In this document: positions 31,782-39,371 of the stretch, in pieces
How positions within the stretch are numbered: the first letter of the stretch is position 1
How the letters are laid out: every line of letters begins with the position of its first letter
Source: Roseovarius sp. MMSF_3359
GTDB taxonomy: Bacteria > Pseudomonadota > Alphaproteobacteria > Rhodobacterales > Rhodobacteraceae
DNA length: 64,000 nt
Assembly: GCF_030733385.1 (NCBI RefSeq)
Contig: NZ_JASHJC010000011.1
Span: 62,001 to 126,000 of the forward strand
Direction: 5' to 3'
Notes under the pieces: generated by a model
Seen by the model: the letters and a program-made list of their open reading frames with translations, nothing else
What the model was told of the DNA's origin: nothing
The model's database searches: none
Made by a program: the position numbers and the translations under genes

Positions 31782-32522
31782 ATGAAACACTATGCCAAAA
31801 AACGATGCGCTGATCCGAGCGCTTTCTACACGAGTGCCGAAGATATTCTGAAGGACCAAAACCTGTCAGCGGACGAAAAAGAACATGTTCTGAAATCCTT
31901 GGCGGTCGACGTTGAGCTGCTCAATGCTTCTGACGTGGAAGAGACCGTCAAAGGTGAATATCCGCCCGATGCAGAGCAAATCACAACGGCCCTGGGGCGA
32001 CTGAGGGACGAGCCGAACCAAATCCCAGGGAATGTGCCCGGTCTCGACGTTGAGGAGAGGCGCTCGGGCGTGTTCTCCCGGATTGTGGTCGCGCTCTCCG
32101 GCGAGACGAAGCTTGATGAGAAAGTGGTGCAGTTCGCGAGCGCGATCCGCCAGATGAGCGGTGGGATAACGACCTTTGTGAGCGTCGTGCAACCCGTCAC
32201 TGTCTCGGGTGGGTTCGGTGCATCGATCCCGATTTCCGCTGCAACCATCGACCCAACTGCAACAGAAACCGAAAGCGATCAGCGCGAAGAACTGATACGC
32301 GATCTCATTCAATCGATCTGTGGCGTGTCGACGCAAAACCAGTTGGAGGTGCGCAGCGGCTTTGTCGACGAAGAGATACACGCCGCTGCCCTGGAGCGAA
32401 ACGCCGACCTCATCATCGTCGGCGCACATGACCGCAGTTGGATAGAGGGTTTGCTAACCTCAAAGACGTCCGAGCAACTTGCGGAACGGACCAACCGACC
32501 GATCCTAATCGTCCCAGAATAA
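31782..32522 (+). CDS. Universal stress protein with N-terminal accessory module (paralogue 2)
   Basis: A 246-residue protein starting at the ATG at 31782, chosen because the ribosome site GGACGGAG precedes it and because the other paralogues begin at the same alignment point. The N-terminal module (RCADPSAFYTSAEDILKDQNLSADEKEHVLKSLAVDVE, 7-45) and UspA domain follow. The ATP motif is degenerate (VGAHDRSWIEGLLTSKTSEQL). It follows an extended unit boundary after the small RSP_7527-like gene and precedes the XRE regulator by 24 bases, so it may be cotranscribed with it. Divergence from paralogues 1 and 3 is substantial, so the duplications are old. Confidence 0.85.
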   Translation: MKHYAKKRCADPSAFYTSAEDILKDQNLSADEKEHVLKSLAVDVELLNASDVEETVKGEYPPDAEQITTALGRLRDEPNQIPGNVPGLDVEERRSGVFSRIVVALSGETKLDEKVVQFASAIRQMSGGITTFVSVVQPVTVSGGFGASIPISAATIDPTATETESDQREELIRDLIQSICGVSTQNQLEVRSGFVDEEIHAAALERNADLIIVGAHDRSWIEGLLTSKTSEQLAERTNRPILIVPE

Positions 32523-32546
32523 GCTGACACAGGAAAGAACAGACCC

Positions 32547-32951
32547 GTGAAAGACAATAGTGAAACGACCCAAATGGTTGACACTCAGATGTGCGAACGT
32601 CTGGCGCTGGCAATGCAAACAAAAGGCCTTTCGGTCAAGAAGTTCGCCAAGCTCGTGGGCGCATCGGAAACCACGGTCTCGATGTGGCTGAGTGGTGATG
32701 CAGAGCCCAGATCCGCCCTGGTGCCGAGAGTTGCCGGAACATTGTCGGTGTCCGTGCGTTGGTTGCTCACAGGTGAAGTTGATGCGGAGGCATCACACGT
32801 CACGGAAACGCCGCCGCCTGATCCACGGATGCTTCTCGATGAGCTCCTCGCCATCCAGAACATCACCAACACCTGCGATGAGCGCCTGGCTCGGATTGAA
32901 AAACGTCTGGGTCGAGTATTGGCGGAGGGCAAAGAGCAAACTGACTATTGA
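32547..32951 (+). CDS. XRE-family HTH regulator with C-terminal coiled coil
   Basis: A 134-residue protein with a GTG start (AGGAAAG at 32531-32537). Residues 16-75 form an HTH (LALAMQTKGLSVKKFAKLVGASETTVSMWLSGDAEPR), and after a Pro-rich linker the C-terminal segment (MLLDELLAIQNITNTCDERLARIEKRLGRVLAEGKE) is a likely coiled coil. The C-terminal part may dimerise the protein. Being inside the stress island, it may regulate its neighbours. It resembles phage-type repressors in the HTH only. Confidence 0.85.
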   Translation: MKDNSETTQMVDTQMCERLALAMQTKGLSVKKFAKLVGASETTVSMWLSGDAEPRSALVPRVAGTLSVSVRWLLTGEVDAEASHVTETPPPDPRMLLDELLAIQNITNTCDERLARIEKRLGRVLAEGKEQTDY

Positions 32952-33024
32952 TGCCCGTTCCGCAAGAAGGCCTCGAAATTGCAGCCGAACACCGAAATCA
33001 ATGAAATTTGAAAGGAGTAATCCT

Positions 33025-33315
33025 ATGAACACTCGCGAAGCTTATGTAGAAAAAGCCAAAGCAAAACTGGACGAATGGAACGCCGAGATCGAAAAGCTGC
33101 AAGCGCAAGCTGAACAGGCGTCGGCCGACGCGGAAATCAAGTGGCGCGAAGACTTGAAGACGCTGGAACAACAGCGTGATGTGGCGCAGAAAAAGCTGGA
33201 AGCCCTGCAATCATCGAATGAACGGGCCTGGGAAGACCTGAAATCCGGCTTTGAATCCGCCTGGAAGGAAATGTCGGACTCCGTTGGGCGGGCTAAGCAG
33301 CACTACGCGAGTTAG
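33025..33315 (+). CDS. Coiled-coil stress protein (Sll1863-like)
   Basis: A 96-residue, almost entirely helical, highly charged protein: REAYVEKAKAKLDEWNAEIEKLQAQAEQASADAEIKWREDLKTLEQQRDVAQKKLEALQ, then ERAWEDLKSGFESAWKEMSDSVGRA. This matches the sll1863 family of small coiled-coil stress-response proteins. AAAGGAG at 33011-33017 precedes the ATG. Its function is unknown; expression is typically raised under stress. Confidence 0.8.
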   Translation: MNTREAYVEKAKAKLDEWNAEIEKLQAQAEQASADAEIKWREDLKTLEQQRDVAQKKLEALQSSNERAWEDLKSGFESAWKEMSDSVGRAKQHYAS

Positions 33316-33342
33316 ATACTTGCGTATCGTCAAGCCTCTCCT

Positions 33343-33372
33343 GGCACGGTCCCACAGATGTGGGGCCGTGCC
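33343..33372 (+). terminator. Rho-independent-like terminator
   Basis: GGCACGGTCCCAC and GTGGGGCCGTGCC form a 13-bp stem with one G-T pair and a 4-base loop, followed by GCATAGT. It lies 27 bases after the coiled-coil gene stop and before exoD. Confidence 0.65.
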
Positions 33373-33403
33373 GCATAGTATCTGAACCGCGGCTTTCCCT
33401 GTC

Positions 33404-34000
33404 ATGTCTGAAGCTATGAACACGCAACGACCCGTTGGAAAGGTTATTCACCAGATCGCACGCAAGGCCGAGGCAGAGAAAGTGCGCGTCGGCGATCTTG
33501 TAGAAGAATTTGGCAGAAAGTCGTTTCTGGTGCTGATGCTGGTTCCAGCCTTGCTGGTGGCATCGCCGCTTAGCGGCATACCGATGCTCTCCACCGTATG
33601 TGGCCTATTGATTGCATCAATCGCCGGGCAAATGCTGGCGGATCGGGACCACGTATGGATGCCGGCGCGGATAATGCAACTGGAGCTGAGTGGCGCCAAG
33701 ATGCAAAAAGCCGCTCGCAGCTTGCGTTGGGTAAGCGTCATTCTCGACAGCATATCCAGGCAACGCCTGCACCTGTTGATGATGTGGCCCTTCCGAAAAC
33801 TGTTTCAGGTGCTCTGTATCGTGTGTGGCGCTGCCATGCCGTTTCTGGAATTTGTGCCGTTTTCGTCATCGATACTGGCGGTCACAGTGGTCTTGTTCAC
33901 CACAGCATTGATAACCCAAGACGGTCTGTTGGCATGCGTCGGGCTGCTGTTCCTTGGCACGGTAATCATCGTGCCTCTGGTAACCGTAAGCATTGTCTGA
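33404..34000 (+). CDS. exoD: ExoD-like membrane protein
   Basis: A 198-residue protein with a cytoplasmic N-terminal segment (GKVIHQIARKAEAEKVRVGDLVEEFGRKSFLVLMLVPALLVASPLSGIPM) diagnostic of ExoD, and four or five TM helices. ExoD homologues affect exopolysaccharide synthesis and are linked to stress and alkaline tolerance in rhizobia. An internal ATG at 33416 could be the real start. A convergent zinc-ribbon gene follows after 15 bases. Confidence 0.88.
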   Translation: MSEAMNTQRPVGKVIHQIARKAEAEKVRVGDLVEEFGRKSFLVLMLVPALLVASPLSGIPMLSTVCGLLIASIAGQMLADRDHVWMPARIMQLELSGAKMQKAARSLRWVSVILDSISRQRLHLLMMWPFRKLFQVLCIVCGAAMPFLEFVPFSSSILAVTVVLFTTALITQDGLLACVGLLFLGTVIIVPLVTVSIV

Positions 34001-34015
34001 ACGACACCCGTTGGT

Positions 34016-34273
34016 TCAGGAGGCCAGTTTCTGACTTGCCAATAGCGGGTTGAATTGAGCCAGCTTCTCTCCACAGAAAGGGCAGTATTTAAAGAACGTA
34101 CGAACTGGATGCTGACTGCCCGTTCGAAGCTCATTTTGGCCCGACCGTTCATTAAAGACTATGGGCACGTCCGGATGGGCCAAAACCCATCTCATGGCCA
34201 CACATGAACAATGTGGCCCTTCGGCGAAATTCTGAGCTTCTGACATATCTAGACCCCAAGGTGAATTCGTCAT
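34016..34273 (-). CDS. Small zinc-ribbon-like protein
   Basis: An 85-residue protein from the ATG at 34273 (an ATG at 34246 is also possible). It has two metal-type motifs, PHCSCVAM and YCPFCGEKL, separated by HPDVPIVFNERSGQNELRTGSQHPVRTFFK. The CPFCGEKL end is a standard zinc-knuckle termination in small phage-like or plasmid proteins. Zinc binding is inferred. The gene is convergent with exoD and faces away from the third stress-protein gene. Confidence 0.65.
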   Translation of the reverse strand: MTNSPWGLDMSEAQNFAEGPHCSCVAMRWVLAHPDVPIVFNERSGQNELRTGSQHPVRTFFKYCPFCGEKLAQFNPLLASQKLAS

Positions 34274-34594
34274 GACCCTATACAACTTCACAGTTGTCAG
34301 CAATCACGGGGTCCAAACGTCAACAAAGACAAGAGTGCCGCATTGCCAGCTCGAACCGAAGCGCATGAACGGGCTTTTATTTCTATAATCCAGTATGTTG
34401 TGTGCCAATCACTGAGGCGGCCTGTCAATATCAGCCCAAATTTGATACCCTGTTCGGGGGAAGAACCGCATGTCCAACCGTTGAACGGTTAGGACGCAAG
34501 ACGAGCCGAAATCTCGCAATTCAAAGCGGTCTCACAATCCAATCACGCGATAACTAATAACGGTCGGCGAACCGTTGTTGAGAAAGGTAAGGTT
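34274..34594. other. Intergenic region carrying AACGGT/ACCGTT repeats
   Basis: About 320 bases without a gene. It holds the palindrome AACCGTT-G-AACGGTT (34476-34490) and, closer to the stress-protein gene, AACGGT (34559-34564) facing ACCGTT (34571-34576). The second pair is 19 bases before the ATG at 34595. Confidence 0.55.
34476..34576 (+). promoter_or_regulatory. Repeated AACGGT/ACCGTT operator candidate
   Basis: Four half-sites form two palindromes: 34476-34490 with a 1-base centre and 34559-34576 with a 6-base centre. The second overlaps the leader of the stress-protein gene (ribosome site near 34583). The sequence is not an FNR or MerR box; the binder is unknown. Confidence 0.45.
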
Positions 34595-35350
34595 ATGAAA
34601 ACATACATAAAGGAGCGATGTAGCAATCCCAGAGCCTATTACAAATGTGCCCAGGACGTTCTGGACGATGACGTGCTCAAGCCGTCAGAGAAAGAATTCG
34701 TCCTGAAATCCATGGCAGCAGAAGCTGAATTGTTTGCAGACGAGGAAGCAAAAACTGCACTTGATGTTGGAGAACAGCCACCGACCATTTGGGCAATACA
34801 TTCAGCGCTGTCCGAACTCGGTCAACCGCATGGGTTTCCTGAAACAACAGATGCAGATGCGACACGGACCGGCGATATCGAACATGTCATCGCCGCTATG
34901 TCCGGCAATAGCGATGTCGATCTGGCGGTGGATGAAGCTGCGCGGCGGGTCGCGCAGCTGACGGGTGCCCGAATTCAATATGTGAGTGTTGTCCCCAATG
35001 CGACAGCCCCGGTTGCGCACGGCACCCTCACGGCAGTTGTCCCGTTCATAGGGGCTTCGGACGCTGGATTTCAGCGTGTGGAGGCAGAAGCCGACGCCCG
35101 CAAGAAAATTCTACATGAGTTCATCGAACAGAATTCAGTCCCCAACAACTGCGCTATTGATGTCAAAATCGGGTTCGCCGACGAAGAAATCCTCAAGGCC
35201 GCGGACGAATGTAACGCGTCTCTGATCATCGTCGGATCGGGCGAACATACATGGCTGGAAGGAATTCTGTCCTCGGATGTGGCGGGCCAAGTGTCGAAAA
35301 AAGCCACATGCCCGGTATTGGTTATTCCGGAAACCAATGAGGAGTGCTGA
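34595..35350 (+). CDS. Universal stress protein with N-terminal accessory module (paralogue 3)
   Basis: A 251-residue protein with the same architecture as those at 29788 and 31782: a helical module (RCSNPRAYYKCAQDVLDDDVLKPSEKEFVLKSMAAEAE, 8-45) and a UspA domain with degenerate ATP motif (VGSGEHTWLEGILSSDVAGQVS). It is closest to paralogue 2 in the module. Promoter-proximal AACGGT/ACCGTT palindromes distinguish it from the other two, suggesting separate regulation. A small membrane-protein gene follows directly. Confidence 0.85.
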   Translation: MKTYIKERCSNPRAYYKCAQDVLDDDVLKPSEKEFVLKSMAAEAELFADEEAKTALDVGEQPPTIWAIHSALSELGQPHGFPETTDADATRTGDIEHVIAAMSGNSDVDLAVDEAARRVAQLTGARIQYVSVVPNATAPVAHGTLTAVVPFIGASDAGFQRVEAEADARKKILHEFIEQNSVPNNCAIDVKIGFADEEILKAADECNASLIIVGSGEHTWLEGILSSDVAGQVSKKATCPVLVIPETNEEC

Positions 35351-35733
35351 TCCATGCAGGGCCCGGCGAAAACACCTGGATGCCACAACAACGTGGCATG
35401 GGGGATGACGTGACAACCGGGAATAGACCCCGTGTCCGCGCAGTTTCGGAGTTCATGTCCTGGACGGCCATTGGGCTCTTCTGGGGGAGCATGCCACTTT
35501 TGCTGTACCACGTATTAGGTGGCATAGAGACCTGGCCACTCAAGATACTCGCGATCGTGCCCACATTTGTCGCCGTGACTTTGTTCGGGTATGCTTGGGC
35601 GCAGTTGCGAAAAGTTCGGTCGACGCCCGCAGATAGCGCACAGTCTGCCACGAACCGAATATTGTTTGGCTTAATCACCCTGGCTTCAATCGCAGCTTCA
35701 CTCGGCATAGGATTCTTGGTTTTAGCGGCGTGA
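35344..35733 (+). CDS. Small membrane protein downstream of stress protein 3
   Basis: A 129-residue frame beginning with a GTG that overlaps the end of the stress-protein gene; ATGs at 35380 and 35398 are alternatives. The first 35 residues are hydrophilic, followed by three TM helices (SWTAIGLFWGSMPLLLYHVL, WPLKILAIVPTFVAVTLFGYA and LFGLITLASIAASLGIGFLVL). No family is recognised. Position suggests a partner of paralogue 3. Confidence 0.65.
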   Translation: MLIHAGPGENTWMPQQRGMGDDVTTGNRPRVRAVSEFMSWTAIGLFWGSMPLLLYHVLGGIETWPLKILAIVPTFVAVTLFGYAWAQLRKVRSTPADSAQSATNRILFGLITLASIAASLGIGFLVLAA

Positions 35734-35864
35734 GATGAACTTGCCCCATGGGCTGAGGCGCACGCCGCCCCAATCGCCGCTCTTGATGTTTCGGCAGAAC
35801 TCGTAAAATAACCTCCAGACCGAATTCTGGGACAACCAAGAAACCTTGTTTTTATAAGCCCTAT

Positions 35865-36932
35865 TTACCGAACCGAATACCAGGCGCCCCGAGCCTGGCC
35901 GTGAAGCTCCAGATGGCCGTCATGCACAAGCGCCCGGAAATGCTGTTTGAGCGTATTCCGGTTGGCGCCTGTAAGCTTTACAGCATCCGCCATTGTCAAA
36001 CGCCCGTGTTCCCGCGTCAGTTCGTAAAGCTTCGCAGCCAGTTCCGGCATGGCACCCATCATCAGCTTTTCTCGTTCAACGCGGGTCCTGAGCCGCAACA
36101 TCTGCTTTTGCAGGGCGTTCAGGAAAAACTCCAGCCACGGCGTCCAATCGGGCTCAGCGCTTCGGATTGTGCCCTGGGTTTGCCGCAGCGCCAGATAGTA
36201 ACCTTCCTTGCTTTGCTCAATCACGCTTTCAAGGGAGCTATACGGCACATAGGCGTACCCTGCCCTGAGCAGCAACAGCGTGGTCAAGACCCGGCTGAGC
36301 CTGCCGTTCCCATCCTGGAACGGATGTATCTCCAGGAACACCACGACAAATATTCCGATCGCGATCAGAGGATGCATGTCCCGTTTCTGGGCGGCATCAC
36401 TGTACCAGCTGATGAGTTCCGTCATCAGCCGGGGTGTGTCAAACGGTGTCGCCGTTTCAAACACGATCCCGATCTGTGCGCCGGTGTCGTCAAACGCGGC
36501 GACACTGTTGGAGGAGGTTTTATAGGCCCCCCGATGGCGCTCATCCTTTTCGCTGTGCTTCAGGAGGTCTCGGTGAAGCTGGAGGACGTGGTTTTCCGAT
36601 ATAGTGATGTGGTCCCAAGATTCGAACACAGTTTCCATAACTTCGGAATATCCGACGACTTCCTGTTCGTCCCTTGTGTCGAAGGTTTTGATCTCCAGGT
36701 TGGACAGAAGCCGCTGTACTTCCTGATCGGAAAGCTTGCTGCCCTCAATGCGGGTGGACGACCCGATGCTCTCGATGGTTGCGACCCGTCTCAGCGCCGC
36801 CAGCCGGTCCGGCGCGAGCGTCCCAAGGGCTTGCCAGGCGCCTTTGAACTCGTCGATTTCCGCGATCCTGGCAAGGATTGTCGAAGTGATAACCAATGCG
36901 TCAGTTCTGAACATACCCAAAACAACACCCAT
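35865..36932 (-). CDS. Fic-domain AMP-transferase with N-terminal inhibitory helix
   Basis: A 355-residue protein. The Fic core motif H203-P-F-Q-D-G-N-G-R211 is intact. The inhibitory motif (S/T)xxxE(G/N) lies in the N-terminal Fic_N domain (S59-T-R-I-E63-G64), so it is a class II self-inhibited enzyme. The C-terminus has a winged-HTH-like segment (LTREHGRLTMADAVKLTGANRNTLKQHFRALVHDGHLEL), which suggests self-regulation. Fic enzymes transfer AMP to Ser/Thr/Tyr residues; the target is unknown. Start at 36932 or at ATG 36914; numbering here is from 36932. Direct repeats of TACCCATTT-like units lie at its 5' end. Confidence 0.9.
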   Translation of the reverse strand: MGVVLGMFRTDALVITSTILARIAEIDEFKGAWQALGTLAPDRLAALRRVATIESIGSSTRIEGSKLSDQEVQRLLSNLEIKTFDTRDEQEVVGYSEVMETVFESWDHITISENHVLQLHRDLLKHSEKDERHRGAYKTSSNSVAAFDDTGAQIGIVFETATPFDTPRLMTELISWYSDAAQKRDMHPLIAIGIFVVVFLEIHPFQDGNGRLSRVLTTLLLLRAGYAYVPYSSLESVIEQSKEGYYLALRQTQGTIRSAEPDWTPWLEFFLNALQKQMLRLRTRVEREKLMMGAMPELAAKLYELTREHGRLTMADAVKLTGANRNTLKQHFRALVHDGHLELHGQARGAWYSVR

Positions 36933-36975
36933 TTATACCCATTTGTCAATCCATTTCTACACCCATTTACACCCA
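36925..36975. repeat. Tandem YACCCATTTR-type repeats upstream of fic
   Basis: ACACCCATTTA, TACCCATTTG, ATCCATTTC and ACACCCATTTAC follow one another at roughly 10-15 base intervals, with a second ACACCC at the end. They overlap the fic promoter region. The arrangement resembles operator or iteron arrays; the binder may be the Fic protein's own C-terminal HTH (inference). Confidence 0.6.
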
Positions 36976-37022
36976 AAACGATTTCATAAGCCTCACCCGC
37001 CAAAACCGGTTCGAGCAGGCAC

Positions 37023-37772
37023 TCAATAGTTCACCACCTCAAACCCATGGTTCCCTTCGACATCGGTCCATTCGACACCGGCTGCCCTCGTATAGCTCGC
37101 CGGCTCGCAGCTTCGCGTCGGGATCGCCCAATCCGGAACCTGGGTCGGCTCTGACGGGGTCCAGTGGAACTCACCCTGCGCACCATATGTCCCTAGTTGA
37201 ATATTGGATTGCTCCCGGCATTCGTCATTGCGGCCGCGCTTTGCGTGGCTGTAACGCAGGATATTCCAGACCTTGATGGATCGGATGAAGTCGAACTCCG
37301 GGCCTGACACATCAATATCAGCCGTGCCGTTCTCGTCCGAGATTTCTGCCGAAACGCGACGGAGCATTTCAGATACGGGTGTATCTTCGCTGCCGTGCTC
37401 TAAAACTGGCAGAATCGCGCCGAATTCCTGCGTCGAAATTGGCGAGCTCGAAGCTGTAAACACTTCCATCTGATCATCCGCCTTTGCCAGTTTCCGCAAC
37501 CGCTCACCCGGCGTCGTAACCGACCCCTCGTTCAACGCAGCACCCATCGGGCAACGCCAGATCTGCAGCGGTGGCTCGACGGGCCAGGGCGTGATCCGCT
37601 GAATGAACACGGCACGCGCGTGGTTGCATTCCGCGGAAGCCGGCCAGCCGCCGGACAAACATAGCAGGATCGCGCAATCCACCTCGTAAGCGCTTGCCTG
37701 TACTGAAAAAGACAGTGACAGCGCTGCGCCAAACAACAGGCGCTTTGCCTTCGATTTCACCCGATTGATCAC
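37023..37772 (-). CDS. Secreted hypothetical protein of the conjugation region
   Basis: A 249-residue protein with a GTG start and signal peptide (LLFGAALSLSFSVQASA), followed by a Cys-containing mature region (VDCAILLCLSGGWPASAECNHARA and NDECREQSNIQ). Such proteins commonly sit beside lytic-transglycosylase genes in alphaproteobacterial VirB clusters. I do not recognise a named family. Divergent from the VirB operon. Confidence 0.7.
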   Translation of the reverse strand: MINRVKSKAKRLLFGAALSLSFSVQASAYEVDCAILLCLSGGWPASAECNHARAVFIQRITPWPVEPPLQIWRCPMGAALNEGSVTTPGERLRKLAKADDQMEVFTASSSPISTQEFGAILPVLEHGSEDTPVSEMLRRVSAEISDENGTADIDVSGPEFDFIRSIKVWNILRYSHAKRGRNDECREQSNIQLGTYGAQGEFHWTPSEPTQVPDWAIPTRSCEPASYTRAAGVEWTDVEGNHGFEVVNY

Positions 37773-37870
37773 CCTGAGTTATCCTTTTTCATCTGTTTTC
37801 GGTGCCTCGGCAACTTTCTACCTAGAGGCGTATTTCGTATGTTGACGCCCCTTCAGATACGTGGTCTGAG

Positions 37871-37892
37871 ACGCCTCATGGTTGTGAGGCGT
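37871..37892. other. Intergenic stem-loop between the conjugation-region genes
   Basis: ACGCCTCA and TGAGGCGT form a perfect 8-bp stem with a 6-base loop, in the roughly 280-base divergent region between 37772 and 38056. It could be a transcript end from an upstream promoter or part of the T4SS leader. Confidence 0.4.
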
Positions 37893-38031
37893 GTCGCCCG
37901 CGCCGTTCTTCCCAACCATGTCAGGTCACTTGAATAGATGCAATATTGAATATTGCCTGTTTTGGATTTTTGGTTTGTATTTTGCTATTGACAGAGAATC
38001 CCTTTCCGCAGATGGTCCGCACGTATTAGAA

Positions 38032-38053
38032 GTCGTCCCAAGTGGGGGACGAC
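38032..38053 (+). promoter_or_regulatory. Hairpin overlapping the ribosome site of the first T4SS-operon gene
   Basis: GTCGTCCC (38032-38039) and GGGACGAC (38046-38053) are exact complements and enclose the G-rich stretch GTGGGGG just before ATG 38056. Forming the stem would hide the ribosome site, a plausible translational switch. Confidence 0.45.
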
Positions 38054-38055
38054 AC

Positions 38056-38397
38056 ATGCCGATCAAAAGAAAATACCAGCTGATCACCATCAAGGGCGTA
38101 AAGGCTTTGATGGCCGAGGGCTCACGTTTTCAGTGTCGGTATGACCTGGTCGAGCTGAACGATGGCAAACCGCGCTACCAATGCATCTACCTTGTCGACG
38201 GCAGGGAAAGCATTCTCATCTCGGACCGGGTATCGGAACACGGGATCGAGGCGCGTCTCTTCAATATCTGGCCGGGCCTCTTCAAGCACCATTTCGAATT
38301 TGGCGACGGCACTGACCTCGCCTTCGGCAAGGATTTCATCATCACGACGGGTGAGCTGCGCGGGCTTGACGAGGTGCCAAAAGGGCGCAAGCGCTAA
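38056..38397 (+). CDS. Hypothetical protein at head of T4SS operon
   Basis: A 113-residue cytoplasmic protein from ATG 38056 (MPIKRKYQLITIKGVKALMAEGSRFQCRYDLVELNDGKPRYQCIYLVDGRESILISDRV). It looks like a beta-rich small domain; no motif is recognised. An extended frame exists upstream to 37891 but lacks conservation features. It overlaps the following VirB1 frame, so it is probably the first gene of the conjugation operon and may have a regulatory role. Confidence 0.6.
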   Translation: MPIKRKYQLITIKGVKALMAEGSRFQCRYDLVELNDGKPRYQCIYLVDGRESILISDRVSEHGIEARLFNIWPGLFKHHFEFGDGTDLAFGKDFIITTGELRGLDEVPKGRKR

Positions 38398-39061
38398 CCC
38401 GTTCTACCCTGGGCTGAGTTTCTGCAAATCCATCGCAATAGCAGCACTCCTGCTTGGGAATGCAGCCGTTGCCATTGCCGAACAAATCCCCCTGCCCGCC
38501 TTTCTCGTTCTCGCAGAAAACTGCGCGCCTTCTGTCGCGCCGGAGATCATGGAAAAGCTCGTGCGGGCCGAGAGCGGGTTCAACCGCTTCGCCATCGGCG
38601 TGAACGGCGCGGAGCATCGCAGCTACCATCATCGCTCCCAGGATGAAGCGACGCGGATCGCGCGCGAGCTGATCGACCAGGGCCATTCCATCGACATGGG
38701 ACTCGGCCAGATCAACTCCGCAAACCTCGACTGGCTTGGTCTGACAGTCGAGTCCGTGTTTGACAGCTGCGCCAACCTGAGGGCCTCCGAGAAGGTGCTG
38801 CGCGACGGATATGACCGGGCGCGGGCGCAGGGCTCGGATCCCGAGACCGCCCTGCACCAGGCCCTGTCCGCCTACAATACCGGCACGTTCACGCGCGGAT
38901 TTTCCAACGGCTACGTCGCGCGCGTGATGGGCGGGACTGTCGAAACACCCCCTGCTGAAACTCAGGCTCAATCACCGGAGCGTGCGGCACCCGAGGACAC
39001 AATCCTGACATGGGACGTATTTTCCGAGGGCGCCGCGTCGTCCGCCCTCGTGTTCAACTAG
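38366..39061 (+). CDS. virB1: VirB1-like lytic transglycosylase
   Basis: The frame carries a signal peptide (KSIAIAALLLGNAAVAIAEQ) and a soluble lytic transglycosylase domain: ENCAPSVAPEIMEKLVRAESGFNRFAIGVNG (catalytic E in RAESGF), DMGLGQINSANLDWLGLT, and ALSAYNTGTFTRGFSNGYVARV. It opens peptidoglycan for T4SS assembly. No in-frame ATG lies near the signal peptide; GTG 38351, TTG 38366 or CTG 38414 are candidates, all overlapping the previous gene. I use TTG 38366 but this is a guess. The pilin gene follows 14 bases after the stop. Confidence 0.85.
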   Translation: MTRCQKGASANPFYPGLSFCKSIAIAALLLGNAAVAIAEQIPLPAFLVLAENCAPSVAPEIMEKLVRAESGFNRFAIGVNGAEHRSYHHRSQDEATRIARELIDQGHSIDMGLGQINSANLDWLGLTVESVFDSCANLRASEKVLRDGYDRARAQGSDPETALHQALSAYNTGTFTRGFSNGYVARVMGGTVETPPAETQAQSPERAAPEDTILTWDVFSEGAASSALVFN

Positions 39062-39075
39062 AAGGAAAGATTCAG

Positions 39076-39366
39076 ATGAATTCCATCACCAATTTTGTTG
39101 GCCGGATGCGCGCCCCTGCAAGTATCGCCCTGGTGCTCTTGCTTGGGCTTGCAAGCCCCGCCGCCGCGGCCGGCTTTACCGATTTTCTCAATAACGTGGT
39201 GGATGAGTTCAACAGCGCACGCCGCCCATTGGCGCTGATCGCGATCATGATCGTCGGCGCGCTTTACATGTTCAACGTCATCGACATGCGCCGCACCGGC
39301 CAGGTGGCCATCGGCGTCATCGTGATTTTTGCGGCCACCGAAATCCTCGATCTGATTACCGCGTAA
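39076..39366 (+). CDS. virB2: VirB2-like pilin subunit
   Basis: A 96-residue protein from the ATG at 39076, with a ribosome site AAGGAAAG at 39062-39069. The signal peptide ends ASPAAAA. It is followed by two hydrophobic segments (ALIAIMIVGALYMFNVIDM and VAIGVIVIFAATEILDLI) with the short polar loop between them, the VirB2/TrbC topology. It polymerises into the conjugative pilus. Confidence 0.88.
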   Translation: MNSITNFVGRMRAPASIALVLLLGLASPAAAAGFTDFLNNVVDEFNSARRPLALIAIMIVGALYMFNVIDMRRTGQVAIGVIVIFAATEILDLITA

Positions 39367-39371
39367 ACCCC

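Noticed and set aside
29442..35733. FNR/FnrL boxes (TTGAT-N4-ATCAA) upstream of the universal stress proteins
   Set aside because: These would be expected if the genes were oxygen-controlled, but no good match was seen in the three promoter regions by eye.
36925..36975. The ACCCATTT repeats as a plasmid replication iteron array
   Set aside because: Only four degenerate copies, no rep gene nearby and no A/T-rich melting region, so a promoter-operator role is more likely.
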